Assembly: GCA_036426205.1 (NCBI GenBank)
Contig: WSYH01000086.1
Span: forward strand, 186,001-250,000
Origin: Ascaphus truei
Taxonomy: Eukaryota; Chordata; Amphibia; Anura; Ascaphidae
Direction of reading: 5' to 3'
Length of the DNA stretch: 64,000 nt
The translations under genes and the position numbers were made by a program. Within the stretch, counting starts at the first letter, position 1. The number at the start of each line of letters is the position of its first letter. Below are positions 55,140-64,000 of this stretch, in pieces. The notes below the pieces were generated by a model that saw only the letters and a list, made by a program, of their open reading frames with translations, did not search any database and was not told where the DNA came from.

Positions 55140-55335
55140 TGTGTTTGCTTTGAAAGTGACAGCACATTAAAACACGCCCTCTCTCTTCCCATTGGTCACA
55201 GCAGGGTCAAGGAGCAAGCAAGCTTGGAAGAGCGTACGTGCACGCGCGCTCCGCGTAAGCAGGGACTTAAAAATATAAATAGCCAGAAGCAACCTCTTCA
55301 AGCCCAGCGCGCTCAGCGGCACAGGCGACTCAGCC
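55140..55335 (+). promoter_or_regulatory. TATA-type promoter-like sequence, no gene recognised
   Basis: It has an inverted CCAAT box (CCCATTGGTCACA, 55189), a CpG-rich GCACGCGCGCTCCGCG block (55239-55254), and AAAATATAAATAGCC (55269-55283) with normal spacing for a TATA box, then GCGCGCTCAGCGGC. No open frame or known RNA follows. Confidence 0.4.
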
Positions 55336-55589
55336 TGAAACAAATCACTACCGCTGCGCCTTTGTCTTTATTAGTTCACATACCCTGTTGATCAGACAAG
55401 GGTGCTTGAAAGATAAACAGATACATCATAGATACATAGACAGATTCATTGTTGATAAATAAAGGTGCTAAAATGATAGAGAGATAGATATTGTATAAAA
55501 TACACAGATAAATACACAGACACATAGAGGGATGATAGAAAGATAAACAGAAAAATGATAGATCGGAAGATAGATCCAGCACTAGAAAC

Positions 55590-55690
55590 ACACAGAATGT
55601 AAGCTCATCTGGGCAGGGACTGTCTGCAAAAATGTGGGTCTCATTGGGAGAAAAGCGCTATATGAAAGAAAGTTATTATTATTATGGATC
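55590..55690 (+). repeat. L2 3' tail
   Basis: GAATGTAAGCTCATCTGGGC, AGGGACTG and AAGCGCTATATGAAAGAAAG, then (TTA)n. Confidence 0.75.
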
Positions 55691-55914
55691 CATTGTTTAT
55701 AAATACAGATACTAAAATGATATATAGATCACCAGGGCTTGATAAATTATACAAAAAGCTACTCGCCAGACAAGGGACTCGCACCCTTAAAAATGTGTTT
55801 TTTAATGATGTATGCTTCCTCTCTCCCCCCCCCCCCTCTCACTCCTCTCACCTCTCTCCTTCTCTCACTCCTCTTCCTCTCTCACTCCTCTCCCTCCTTC
55901 TCTCACCTACCTGG

Positions 55915-56215
55915 CTTCGGTGGAGCTGGGCAGCAGAGGGCGTCGGCAGAAGAGGAGGACCACGGGAGCGGAGCAGCAGAGGAGGTGAACGGTGTGGCGG
56001 ACGAGGACTAAGGAGGACCACGGGAGCGGAGTAGAGGAGGAAAACAGCTCGCAGCAGGAGAAGAGAACTGCGGACCATGTCAGCGTAACAGGAGCAGCAC
56101 AGGACTGCCCCTCCTGTGGCCCTCCTCGCCACGCCATTCACCTCCTCTGCTGCTCCGCTCCCGTGGTCCTCCTTAGTCCTCGTCTCCTGCCGCCGCCCGC
56201 CCTCCTCTGCTTCCA
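55915..56215. repeat. GC-rich inverted repeat
   Basis: GGAGGACCACGGGAGCGGAG occurs twice on the plus strand (near 55955 and 56012). Its reverse complement, with flanks for about 45-60 bp, is at 56130-56180. A C/T-rich block (55820-55910) precedes it. Open frames on both strands are by-products. Confidence 0.75.
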
Positions 56216-56319
56216 AACTCAGGCGAATGGGTTTGTCGAGCCCTGTAGATCACAAGAAGCTCTCTGAAACATGCCAACCTCCTTCTCCCCATGTATATTA
56301 TGTTTCCACTCTCCTTTGC

Positions 56320-56400
56320 CTATAGATTGCAAGCTGCCTGGGGCAGGACCCTCTTGGAATATGTTGGCGCGTTCCAGATAAATAGTAATAATACAAATAT
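56320..56400 (+). repeat. L2 3' tail fragment
   Basis: AGATTGCAAGCTGCCTGGGG, CAGGACCC, GATAAATAGTAATAAT. Confidence 0.65.
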
Positions 56401-56689
56401 ATATGATACATAGACCAATGAAAAGTTAGATCAGGGGTCTTCCACTGGTGGGCTGCAAAGTGCTTGGAGTGTCCCTTGGACTTTCTGCTTTTTGTTAACT
56501 GTAGTTGCTCAGGCCACCACTGGCTCCCACAGAAACTCACTTTAAAAAATATTATGCTTCAACAATTTGCAAGCATTTCTAAGTAATTCAATGTATCCTA
56601 AATGATATTACGATACTCATGTGGCCCTTCTGGTCCTAATTTATCTTGAATAGCTCAATAATATAAAATAATAATATAAATATACACAG

Positions 56690-56820
56690 TTATATATATA
56701 TATATATTTATATTGGATAGGTAGATATACACATAATACAAGATAGATAGATAAATAGATAGATAAACAGATAGATACGTAGATAGAAACATATAATACA
56801 CACTAAATAGATAGATTTAG
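56690..56820. repeat. TA and GATA microsatellites
   Basis: (TA)n at 56693-56707 and imperfect (GATA)n at 56740-56780. Confidence 0.85.
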
Positions 56821-58470
56821 ACAGACCATCCACCATCGGCACATGAAAATCGGTACAGTACACGTCATTAGTTCCTCTGTCAATGGGAGATGCAGGAGAT
56901 TACAAGCAAGTGAGCACCTCCTATAAAGGATCCTTAACACATGCAATGTATTACATGCAACGCTTATATTACCAATAAAACAAGTATTTTTTATTTTATT
57001 TATTTGCATATACTGATATATACATGAAAGAAGTGATAACTTCCCTATATCCTGCTGATCATTTATGAAATCAGTCACTAATTTCCAAGCTGCTGTAATT
57101 AGCCGAAGGTTCTGAGCATCAACCAGCAAGACCATTTCATTCCTACCGATGCGTTTCAGCACCCGCAAGTATCTTAAACTAATCATTTGAGTGCACATAT
57201 AGTAATCTCAAATACTGGACTTTAAGAGGTACAGGGAATAAAAATAGGTACAGTACCTGCCCAAGAGGAACAGCTGTAGGGTATGGATACACAGATAATA
57301 AACAACAGATGGCTGGTAGATAGACAGATAGATGGGTATACATGATCTGTATTTGGTAAGAGAAGATATTATAGGACAAATGCAGTTGTCTGGATAACAT
57401 CATGATGCCCTAAATATCAAAATAAACCTTATCTCTTGGGATTACTGGCTCGTTCTTCTTCTTTGAGGGAATGATGGGAATTTACTCACAGCCTAAAAGC
57501 CAGAAAGTATGATCAGTTTTGGTCTAATGACTCCCCCTGAGGGGACCCCTCACCACTATAACTGAGGGCATTACATGCTTCTGACCACCAGACAGTGAGG
57601 TTCATACAGGGTCATATATCCTGGCTCCAAACCACAACCCGATTACCCAATGTCACAAACTGTCACGAACGGCACACCTGTGAGGACGTGACTTGGATAT
57701 GTAACAAGGGTTAATACACACATTTACCTAGCTGACTAACTTTTCACTCCCGCGGGGTCCCTCAAATGAGTAATATCTCCCCTCAACCTGTCACAAATAT
57801 CACCTTATCGCCTCCGCCACCACCACTAAAGAGATATCAAGATGAAATTACAGAGTCTTTGGTCTCTGTTTAGTAAGCAAAATATGTAATTAGCATATAA
57901 AAAACTATTGGAGCAAAATGTGTCCGAAACATTTATTACTCTCTACCAAACGTGCCAAGTTGAGTTAGAGCCAAAGACAGTACTTATTACATGTTAGATT
58001 TAATATACAAAAATCGTACAGTGCTTAGGTTACAGAAAACGATTATTACAAAAACATGCAGTACAATATATGCAGATAGTTTGACAAAGTAAAAAAAAAA
58101 CACAGAAATCCTATACATTACTACATAACAACATTGGATTTCTGCCACGGAGATCGTTGGAGCATGGAAGATGAGAATTCACGTGTCTGACATCAGAGCA
58201 CACCTCTTGCAAAATTCTAAATGTATATTCCAAATGCAGGGTTTATATATTAACTTTCCGTTCATTGAAACACAGCATAAGCCCACCTTTTTGGCGCATC
58301 CTTAACCCCCCTTCACTTTTCTGACTAGAGGAGATTTTTATTATTTTTTTGAATAAGAAAGATGACTGGATATAGGAAATGTCCCATATCTTTATTCAGA
58401 TGTCAATGTAGGGATTGCGGGGTGAGGGGTCCGTGCGCTCGCATCAGCCTACTCAGCATAGGTAAAGGTG
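56821..58470. other. Unassigned stretch
   Basis: A 131-codon minus-strand frame (57198-56803) has no recognised family. 57661 begins TGTCACGAACGGC, similar to the LTR starts at 13440 and 27790, so a decayed LTR may begin there. No IKBKB exon was found. Confidence 0.35.
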
Positions 58471-58474
58471 CATA

Positions 58475-59283
58475 AAGGAATAATCTAGGAGTAGACATGG
58501 AGAGAAGGAACCCTTTTTGAACTAGCACTCTTTAGCGAGTAATAGGGATAATGGATATAAAATAAAACTTAACCTTTACTAAAGTAGAACTAATAAAATG
58601 ATGTCCTAAGATAGGTATAGGATATGTCCCTATCGGATAAATAAACGCTCGGACAAACATAAATCCTACACACTTTGTACACTAAACATAAAATTAGCTA
58701 CTATCTATCAAATACGGGTGGTGGTATAAAGAGCAAAAAGGGTGTATAGTTTCCCAGAGACAAGGAAAGTTGCTAATGCTAACCCAAATAACATAGTGAC
58801 ATAAATAACAACACAGAACTTGTGGCAGTATTGGCAGACAGGAATTTCTCAAGATCTTTAGTTACGAGTTTGATGAAGACCTGTACGTTGGCACTAACTT
58901 CTAAAGGTGGGGTATATCTAGATTTGGGTTTCATATTAGTGACGGGTCCCTTTCCTATAATCCTAGAAGAGTCATCAAGAAGGGAGGTAACATCTCTAAA
59001 ATACTCAATGTCCTTTGGGTCAAGGTCACCCAATCCCTGACCTCTTAGAAGTGCCATCTCCCTCCTTTTAAAAAGAATTATGTAGGAGTAACTTTCTCCC
59101 AAAAAGGTGTGTCCTTGACCCAGTCAAAGACTTTGAAGTCCTCTGAACGACAGCCCTTTATTGAGTGCTTTCACTTGATATTCATCCAGTATGATAGTGG
59201 AGTCCAGATTGGCAGATAATACACAGCCACCTTGAATGCTAGTTCAATAAGGGTTCCTTCTCTCCATGTCTACTCCATATCTT
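58475..59283 (-). mobile_element. Penelope-like fragment between inverted repeats
   Basis: The minus-strand frame 59102-58779 reads FKRREMALLRGQGLGDLDP, then NMKPKSRYTPPLEVSANVQV and LVTKDLEKFL, resembling the N-terminal region of Neptune-type Penelope proteins. Inverted copies of about 50 bp flank it (GACATGGAGAGAAGGAACCC at about 58495; reverse complement at about 59247), as the terminal repeats of these elements often do. Confidence 0.55.
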
Positions 59284-59299
59284 TATTCCTCTAATACTT

Positions 59300-60100
59300 A
59301 GGCCTCGGATATAGTGCAGGTGAGCGCGCCTGAGCGATCTGTGGACTCAGATTGCTCGCGATGCGGAGGCGTGGCCGTGATGTCACGAGGCTGGTTCGCC
59401 CTCATTGGCTGAACCGCTCATGTGATGTGGCCGTCGCACGAAAAGACAAAATAACGTGTCTGTTCAAAAATCTGCCGCGGAGGAGCGCACACTATGGCCG
59501 GCCCGATAGAGCTACTATATTTTGTTAGCGCAGTGCGCGCTGCCGCACACGCCGCTGCTCGCACCATGGCCACGGCCTTAGAAGAACGCCATCATCACTG
59601 TTGTGTCTGTTTAAGTAAAATATACGTGTGGATATCAATCTTGTTTTCTTTAATGCTAAGTTTGATAGACCAATGGATAGCTGAACCTTTGCATTCCCAC
59701 AACCGTTGATTGTTTAGCACGATTCAATTTGTCTAATCGCACATGTTACAAAAGGTATTAATTATACAAAAGGTATTAATTATTGTCGCAAATCGTTGTC
59801 AGACCCATGATATTTCATATTTAGTACATTCAAACCATTCGGTGGAATATCTTCCTAGCCTAACCCTCTGGTATTTACAGACCTCTAAAGACTGTTTTCC
59901 AAGAGGCGTTAAAAAAGGTCTCTTGCTTATGTCTGCTGTCAGAAGGAGTTGTACACCATATTTCGCTACCATCCCATTTCTAAAACAGGCGTTGACCCTA
60001 GAAAAATACAGAGAAACAGGCCAGGGTAAAATGATACATGCATTTTAAAGCTGTAATTGGTAACTCAAATTAACCAATGGTGTGCCAGATTTAGTAAAAT
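59300..60100. other. Unassigned, partly CpG-rich
   Basis: 59330-59590 is CpG-rich with ATGGCCGGCCCGATAGAGC at 59494 opening a 71-codon frame of unknown type. TTAGGCCTCGGATATAGTGC at 59299 could be a transposon end. No host gene was recognised. Confidence 0.3.
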
Positions 60101-60179
60101 ACTGATTAACAATGTATGATGCATTATTATTATTATGAATATACTGCATTATCATTACCATTAGACTATGATTCTTCCC

Positions 60180-60740
60180 CAACCAAGACGGCCAGATTAC
60201 TTCCTATCCTACCCCAAGAGAGCCATATCTTGGTCTCTCCCCCACCAAGATGGTAGTCTGGTTAATTCTCTCCCCCACCAAGATGGAAGCTTGGTTACTT
60301 TAGTATTCCAAGAGGGACACTTCTAACGTCACCCTCCCCGACAGGACGGCAACCTGATTACTTTCTATCCTGCACTAATGTAGCCAATTTCATTCCCCCT
60401 CCCCATCCGTCAATATGGCAACCTGATACGTCCAATGCTCCAGCAACAGCGCCACTTCGCAGACTCCTAGATGGTCCTGTTGACTCTACACTGCACCAAT
60501 ATGGCCACTGTTACTTTCTCCTCCACCAAGATGGCGGCTGCAATTGTCTTCTGTTGTATGATGGCCGCAAATTACCTTCTTTCCCTCACAAAGATGGCGA
60601 TCAGCGATAATCTTCACTCCAAAAATGGCTGCTAATTACCTTCTTTCCCTTGCCAAGATGGCGCCCGCTTAGACATCGTTCCCTCCACCAAGATGGCCGC
60701 CACGTAACCTTCTTTACTTTACCAAGATGGCGCCCTCTGA
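60180..60740. promoter_or_regulatory. Tandem array of YY1-like motifs upstream of XPO7
   Basis: Diverged repeat units of about 30-65 bp each carry CCAAGATGG or variants, between TTACCTTCTTTCCCT-type spacers. Strong sites are AAGATGGCGGC (60528), AAGATGGCG (60591), AAGATGGCGCC (60655 and 60724) and AAGATGGCCGCC (60690). Weaker ones extend to 60184. Confidence 0.75.
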
Positions 60741-60744
60741 CCTC

Positions 60745-60867
60745 AGTCCCGCCTCTGTTGTCTATGGTTGCGGGGGTCCCGGATCGCGCATGCGTGGTGT
60801 GTTGGTCTACGAGATCACGCATGCGCGGTGAGTTCCTCGGGGGACAGAGGAGCATGAATGGAGCAAG
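60745..60867 (+). promoter_or_regulatory. XPO7: XPO7 core promoter / 5' UTR with two NRF1 sites
   Basis: CpG-rich, TATA-less. GCGCATGCG (60786-60794) and CGCATGCGC (60818-60826) are NRF1-type palindromes, typical of housekeeping promoters. The exact start of transcription is not visible. Confidence 0.65.
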
Positions 60868-60885
60868 ATGGCGGATCCTGTACAG
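60868..60885 (+). CDS. XPO7: Exportin-7, first coding exon
   Basis: ATGGCGGATCCTGTACAG (MADPVQ) is followed by donor GTGAGAGG. Human exportin-7 starts MADHVQ and its next exon starts SLAQLE, as here. The start context AGCAAGATGG is itself a YY1-type motif. Exportin-7 is an importin-beta-family carrier working with RanGTP at the nuclear pore. Confidence 0.9.
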
Positions 60886-61199
60886 GTGAGAGGGGCCCCG
60901 AGGAGCCGGGGGTGACATATCGCGATATGAGGGCGGGAGAACACGATATGCCCGGGACTGGAGCTCGAGGGCCTGTGGATATACAGTGTGTGTGTATGCA
61001 GAGCGAGTATGTATACATACAGTGTGACAGGAGCCTGAGGCCTGGTGTATACACAATGTATGTGTCTGTCTATATATCTATATATAATGTTGCTTTCAAA
61101 TACATACAATACAGTGAACTTTTTATGTCTGTGTATACCGCCCTATGTGTGAACTGTACCTGTGATAAGGTGTTATAGTTACATGCTCTTAATATATAC

Positions 61200-61316
61200 A
61201 CACACACACAATGCTGACTGCTATATACAGTGCATATAAACACAGCCATCATTTAAAGAAAAGACAGATGAGTTATAAATATGTATACACAACTATAAAT
61301 ACATATATATGCAGAG

Positions 61317-61369
<53 letters not shown>

Positions 61370-61370
61370 C
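61200..61370. repeat. CA and TG/TA microsatellites in XPO7 intron 1
   Basis: (CA)n near 61198-61210 and (GT)n(TA)n at 61316-61361. Confidence 0.9.
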
Positions 61371-61984
61371 TGTTACAAATACATATGTAAGCACACAACT
61401 AAATACATGTACAAACAAACAGATGTATGCTATAAATGCATGTGTGTCTATGTAATAGACATACACTCACATTTAAATGTAATCCCCCTATATGGTACTG
61501 GTCTGGTTCCTCCCACTCTGTTGTGGCAGCACATAATGAAGGTGTGATATAGTAAAAGCACTTGGTCATATAACTTTCTGAAGCGCGCAGAATAATAAAT
61601 GACAATATATACACTACCCGCTCCCTGCTAGGGTTAGATAATGCATCGTTAATCTCAATGTTGCTGCTGGCAGAGCAATGCTTTGCAGGACCCTCTTTCA
61701 GCGAAAGTGTTAAAAATGAGAACATTTTAAAGGGACTGACCCTTTAACCCGTTAAGCATAATATTGTCATTAGGTCACACTTGTCCTACCTAGAACTGAC
61801 TCTTAAACATGTCACTGTGGTCTTATATATTTATATTGAAAAAAATATCAATCTGGCACGTCTCATCATATATATGTTAATTTCATCTTGGCTCTCGCTA
61901 ATGCTCCTATTCCACTAACACCCTCTACACCTAATGAACCTACTTGCTGGTATTGCCGAATGGAATTACTTACTAAGAATTGGG

Positions 61985-62440
61985 TGTGAATGAATAGTAG
62001 TGGATGCTGCAGTAACAGCTGTGTGTGGGATTAATACTGGAACAGGAGTATATACTGAATGGTTGGGGTGTAGTGACAGGTGTGTATGTGGGGTACATGT
62101 TAGAATAGCTGGGGTGTGTTTGCAGGGTTGGGGTGCAGTAACAGAGCAGTGTATGTGGGTACATGTTGGAATAGTAGGGTCTGCTGCAGTATTTGAGTGC
62201 AGTGACAGAGCTGTGTATGTGGGATACTTGTTGGAATAGATTGGGGGGGGGTGCAGGATTGGGGTGCAGTGACAGCTGTGTGTGGCAAAGGGTTAGTATT
62301 GCAATTGGGGGTAGAGGTGCAGTAACTGCGGAGCTGTGTGTGGCAGCTGAGCACTGGAATAGTAGGGATGAAGCGCCATAGGTGTGTGTAATTACTGCAG
62401 TATGTGTGTTTGTGTGTGGTCAGTACAGGAATAGTAGAGG
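61985..62440. repeat. Minisatellite in XPO7 intron 1
   Basis: About seven drifting units of about 55-60 bp contain TTGGGGTGCAGTGACAG, CTGTGTATGTGGG, TACATGTTGGAATAGT. Confidence 0.85.
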
Positions 62441-62816
62441 ATGCATTGTGTGTGATTGCTGTGTCACCCTGTCATAGCAATCCTTCCCTTATCAGGGGTG
62501 TGCAGTGTGCTAATGTGTATGCCCACTTATCTCTGAGCCACACACACACATAATGTGTCCCAGCTCTCTTTCTGCCCTCTCTTCTGATATTCTTCTTAGC
62601 GCTTTTACATTCTCCTGTTGCAGGTCCCTCTGATAGCAAAGGTGTTAAAGGTTCAATTACACACATCACTGGGTCACTTTTGGTCCTACATAGAACTGAC
62701 TGTCACTAGGTTCTTTGGCTGTATAGGGTTCTGCCCCTTCAGCCAGTGTTGGTGCATCATGCCCTGAGGAATATAGGTATAGTATGAATAACACTGTCCC
62801 TGCCTCCCTGTGTCAG

Positions 62817-62963
62817 AGTCTAGCCCAGCTAGAGATCCTGTGCAAGCAGCTGTATGAGACCACGGACACCAGCACACGGCTCCAGGCAGAGAAAGCACTC
62901 GTGGAATTCACCAACAGCCCGGACTGTCTGAGCAAGTGCCAGCTGCTGCTGGAGAGAGGGAGC
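62817..62963 (+). CDS. XPO7: Exportin-7, second coding exon
   Basis: A 147-bp exon (49 codons, phase 0-0) lies between acceptor CTGTGTCAG and donor GTACGTG. It encodes [20 protein letters not shown], then [20 protein letters not shown] and QLLLERGS. Human exportin-7 reads [20 protein letters not shown] and continues identically, so identification is firm. The paralogue RANBP17 has SLAELEVLCTHLY and fits much worse. These residues form the first HEAT helices of the Ran-binding importin-beta N-terminal region. The end of this exon appears to be copied twice in the following intron. Confidence 0.97.
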
Positions 62964-63089
62964 GTACGTGAGGGAGAGACACGGGGAGGGATGAGGGGGA
63001 CCCTTAGAGTGACACTGGGCGGGGGGGGAGAGGGGAGACTGACTGCTGGGCCGGCGAGATGGAAAGACCACTAGGACTGTGCCGGAAAC

Positions 63090-63295
63090 TGCGGCACTTT
63101 CACATCCTGACAGAGCAAGTTTCAGCTGCTGCTGGAGAGGGGGAGAGGGTGTAAGGGACCTGACAGAGGAGACCGCTAGGACTGCCACAGGCGGGAGAGC
63201 AGGGATGGTGACATGACTGTAACACATGGGAGAGCGTTACAACCATCTCCCAAGTGCCGCCAGATGCTAGAAAAACAGGAGGACACCTGACAAAT
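63090..63295. other. Two decayed partial copies of exon 2's 3' end in XPO7 intron 2
   Basis: Exon 2 ends GAGCAAGTGCCAGCTGCTGC + TGGAGAGAGGGAGC. At 63114 the sequence reads GAGCAAGTTTCAGCTGCTGC + TGGAGAGGGGGAG, and near 63251 CCAAGTGCCGCCAGATGCTAGA. They are surrounded by repeats of GACCACTAGGACTG / GACCGCTAGGACTG. Confidence 0.6.
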
Positions 63296-63594
63296 GGAAC
63301 CGCCAAACTGGTACAGTCAGGGACATAAGACAACGACACAAAAGGGGTGGTAGGGAGGGACCCTGACAGCCAGAAGCCGTTTTAACATGGGGAGCGTCAC
63401 TACGAGTGTGACATGAGCAGTATGTTTACACAAGGGGAGGGTGTGTCAGTGTGTGACCCGTCACTTTCTAGTCACTGTGTACTTCCATCCTGTGCTGTAA
63501 TATGTATCTCTCCGAACACATTGGGGGTGGGGACAGAGAGGGACACTGCTCTTTGTATGGGGGGGCGATTTCTCACTTCTCTTTCCCCCTTCAG

Positions 63595-63688
63595 TCCTCG
63601 TATTCCCAGCTACTGGCTGCCACGTGCCTCACCAAACTGGTGTCACGAACCAGCAACCCCCTCCCACTGGAGCAGAGGATCGATATCC
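63595..63688 (+). CDS. XPO7: Exportin-7, third coding exon
   Basis: A 94-bp exon has acceptor CTTTCCCCCTTCAG and donor GTGAGTAC. It encodes [20 protein letters not shown] followed by [11 protein letters not shown] and the first base of an Arg codon. Human exportin-7 has [32 protein letters not shown]. It enters in phase 0 and leaves in phase 1. The next exon (NYVLNYL in human) is beyond the right edge or was not found. Confidence 0.97.
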
Positions 63689-64000
63689 GTGAGTACAAGC
63701 AGCGTGTGACACGTCGGCCCCTCACTCACACTATCCTCACATTGGTCCCCCACCTCTCAGTGACAAATCAGACCAGTATAAGTGTGCTTCAATTGGTAAC
63801 TAACTGCCTTGTGGGGTTTGTCATCTTCACTTATCCTCTTATGTGATCAAACTGTTTGTACGGTAGCAGCAGGGAGAGTGATCATCCAGAGTCTGACCCT
63901 TTACAAGTTTTATTGGCTAATGATGGCAGCGTAATTGGTTTATAGAGATAATGGGTATGCACATTGTTTCTCTATGCAATCCAGAGGTCCTCCTGCCGGG
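63689..64000 (+). other. XPO7 intron 3, start
   Basis: No further exon is seen before the window ends. The gene continues to the right. Confidence 0.7.

Noticed and set aside
56803..57198. 131-codon minus-strand frame
   Set aside because: No recognisable domain; the composition is like the surrounding AT-rich DNA.
59494..59709. 71-codon frame starting in a CpG-rich block
   Set aside because: It has a good start context, but it fits no family I recognise and no splice partner was found. Kept only as an unassigned stretch.
62817..63688. Identification as RANBP17
   Set aside because: The residues match exportin-7 almost throughout and differ from RANBP17 at many positions (e.g. SLAQLE versus SLAELE, CKQLY versus CTHLY).

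Overview
The window is vertebrate nuclear DNA, most likely from a frog or other amphibian. Host exons are short and separated by kilobases of intron. Most of the rest is transposable elements: CR1, L2 and Tx1/L1 LINEs, Penelope-like elements, Ty3/gypsy LTR elements, Tigger, hAT MITEs and a Helitron. The repeat families (L2 tails, hammerhead-type motifs, a Gmr1-like gypsy element) look like those of frog genomes. One run of Ns (9371-9546) is an assembly gap.

Three host genes can be read. (1) The 5' half of a tissue plasminogen activator gene (PLAT) lies on the minus strand. Its start codon and signal peptide are at 17443-17387, the finger domain at 15923-15792, the EGF domain at 15518-15408, and kringle 1 in two exons (14913-14739 and 3058-2967). 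Splice phases join correctly from finger to kringle 1; the rest of the gene runs off the left edge. (2) The first two coding exons of IKBKB (IKK-beta) lie on the plus strand at 53040-53293, with a CRE/GC-box promoter. PLAT and IKBKB are therefore head to head, as in human. (3) The first three coding exons of XPO7 (exportin 7) lie on the plus strand at 60868-63688, behind an array of YY1-like motifs and two NRF1 sites. No further IKBKB exon was found before XPO7 begins, which is unexpected.

Layout: 0-20 kb is PLAT with intronic repeats. Its 11.7-kb kringle intron holds Tx1/L1 debris and a complete minus-strand LTR element (about 9535-14645), whose right LTR carries a second LTR with a 5-bp target duplication. 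20-53 kb is intergenic and repeat-rich. Its main item is a plus-strand Gmr1-like Ty3/gypsy element (PBS at 25877, probable 3' LTR ending at 34486). It has the unusual pol order protease-integrase-RT-RNase H and a SCAN-like capsid segment, and is broken by four nested insertions. At 42.2-47.2 kb a Penelope-like element is split by a Tigger transposon, which is itself split by an element carrying a hammerhead-like motif. 53.7-60.2 kb is tandem repeats and Penelope debris. 60-64 kb is the XPO7 5' end.

All transposon genes here are decayed by frameshifts, stops or insertions. The three host genes read cleanly wherever their exons were found.
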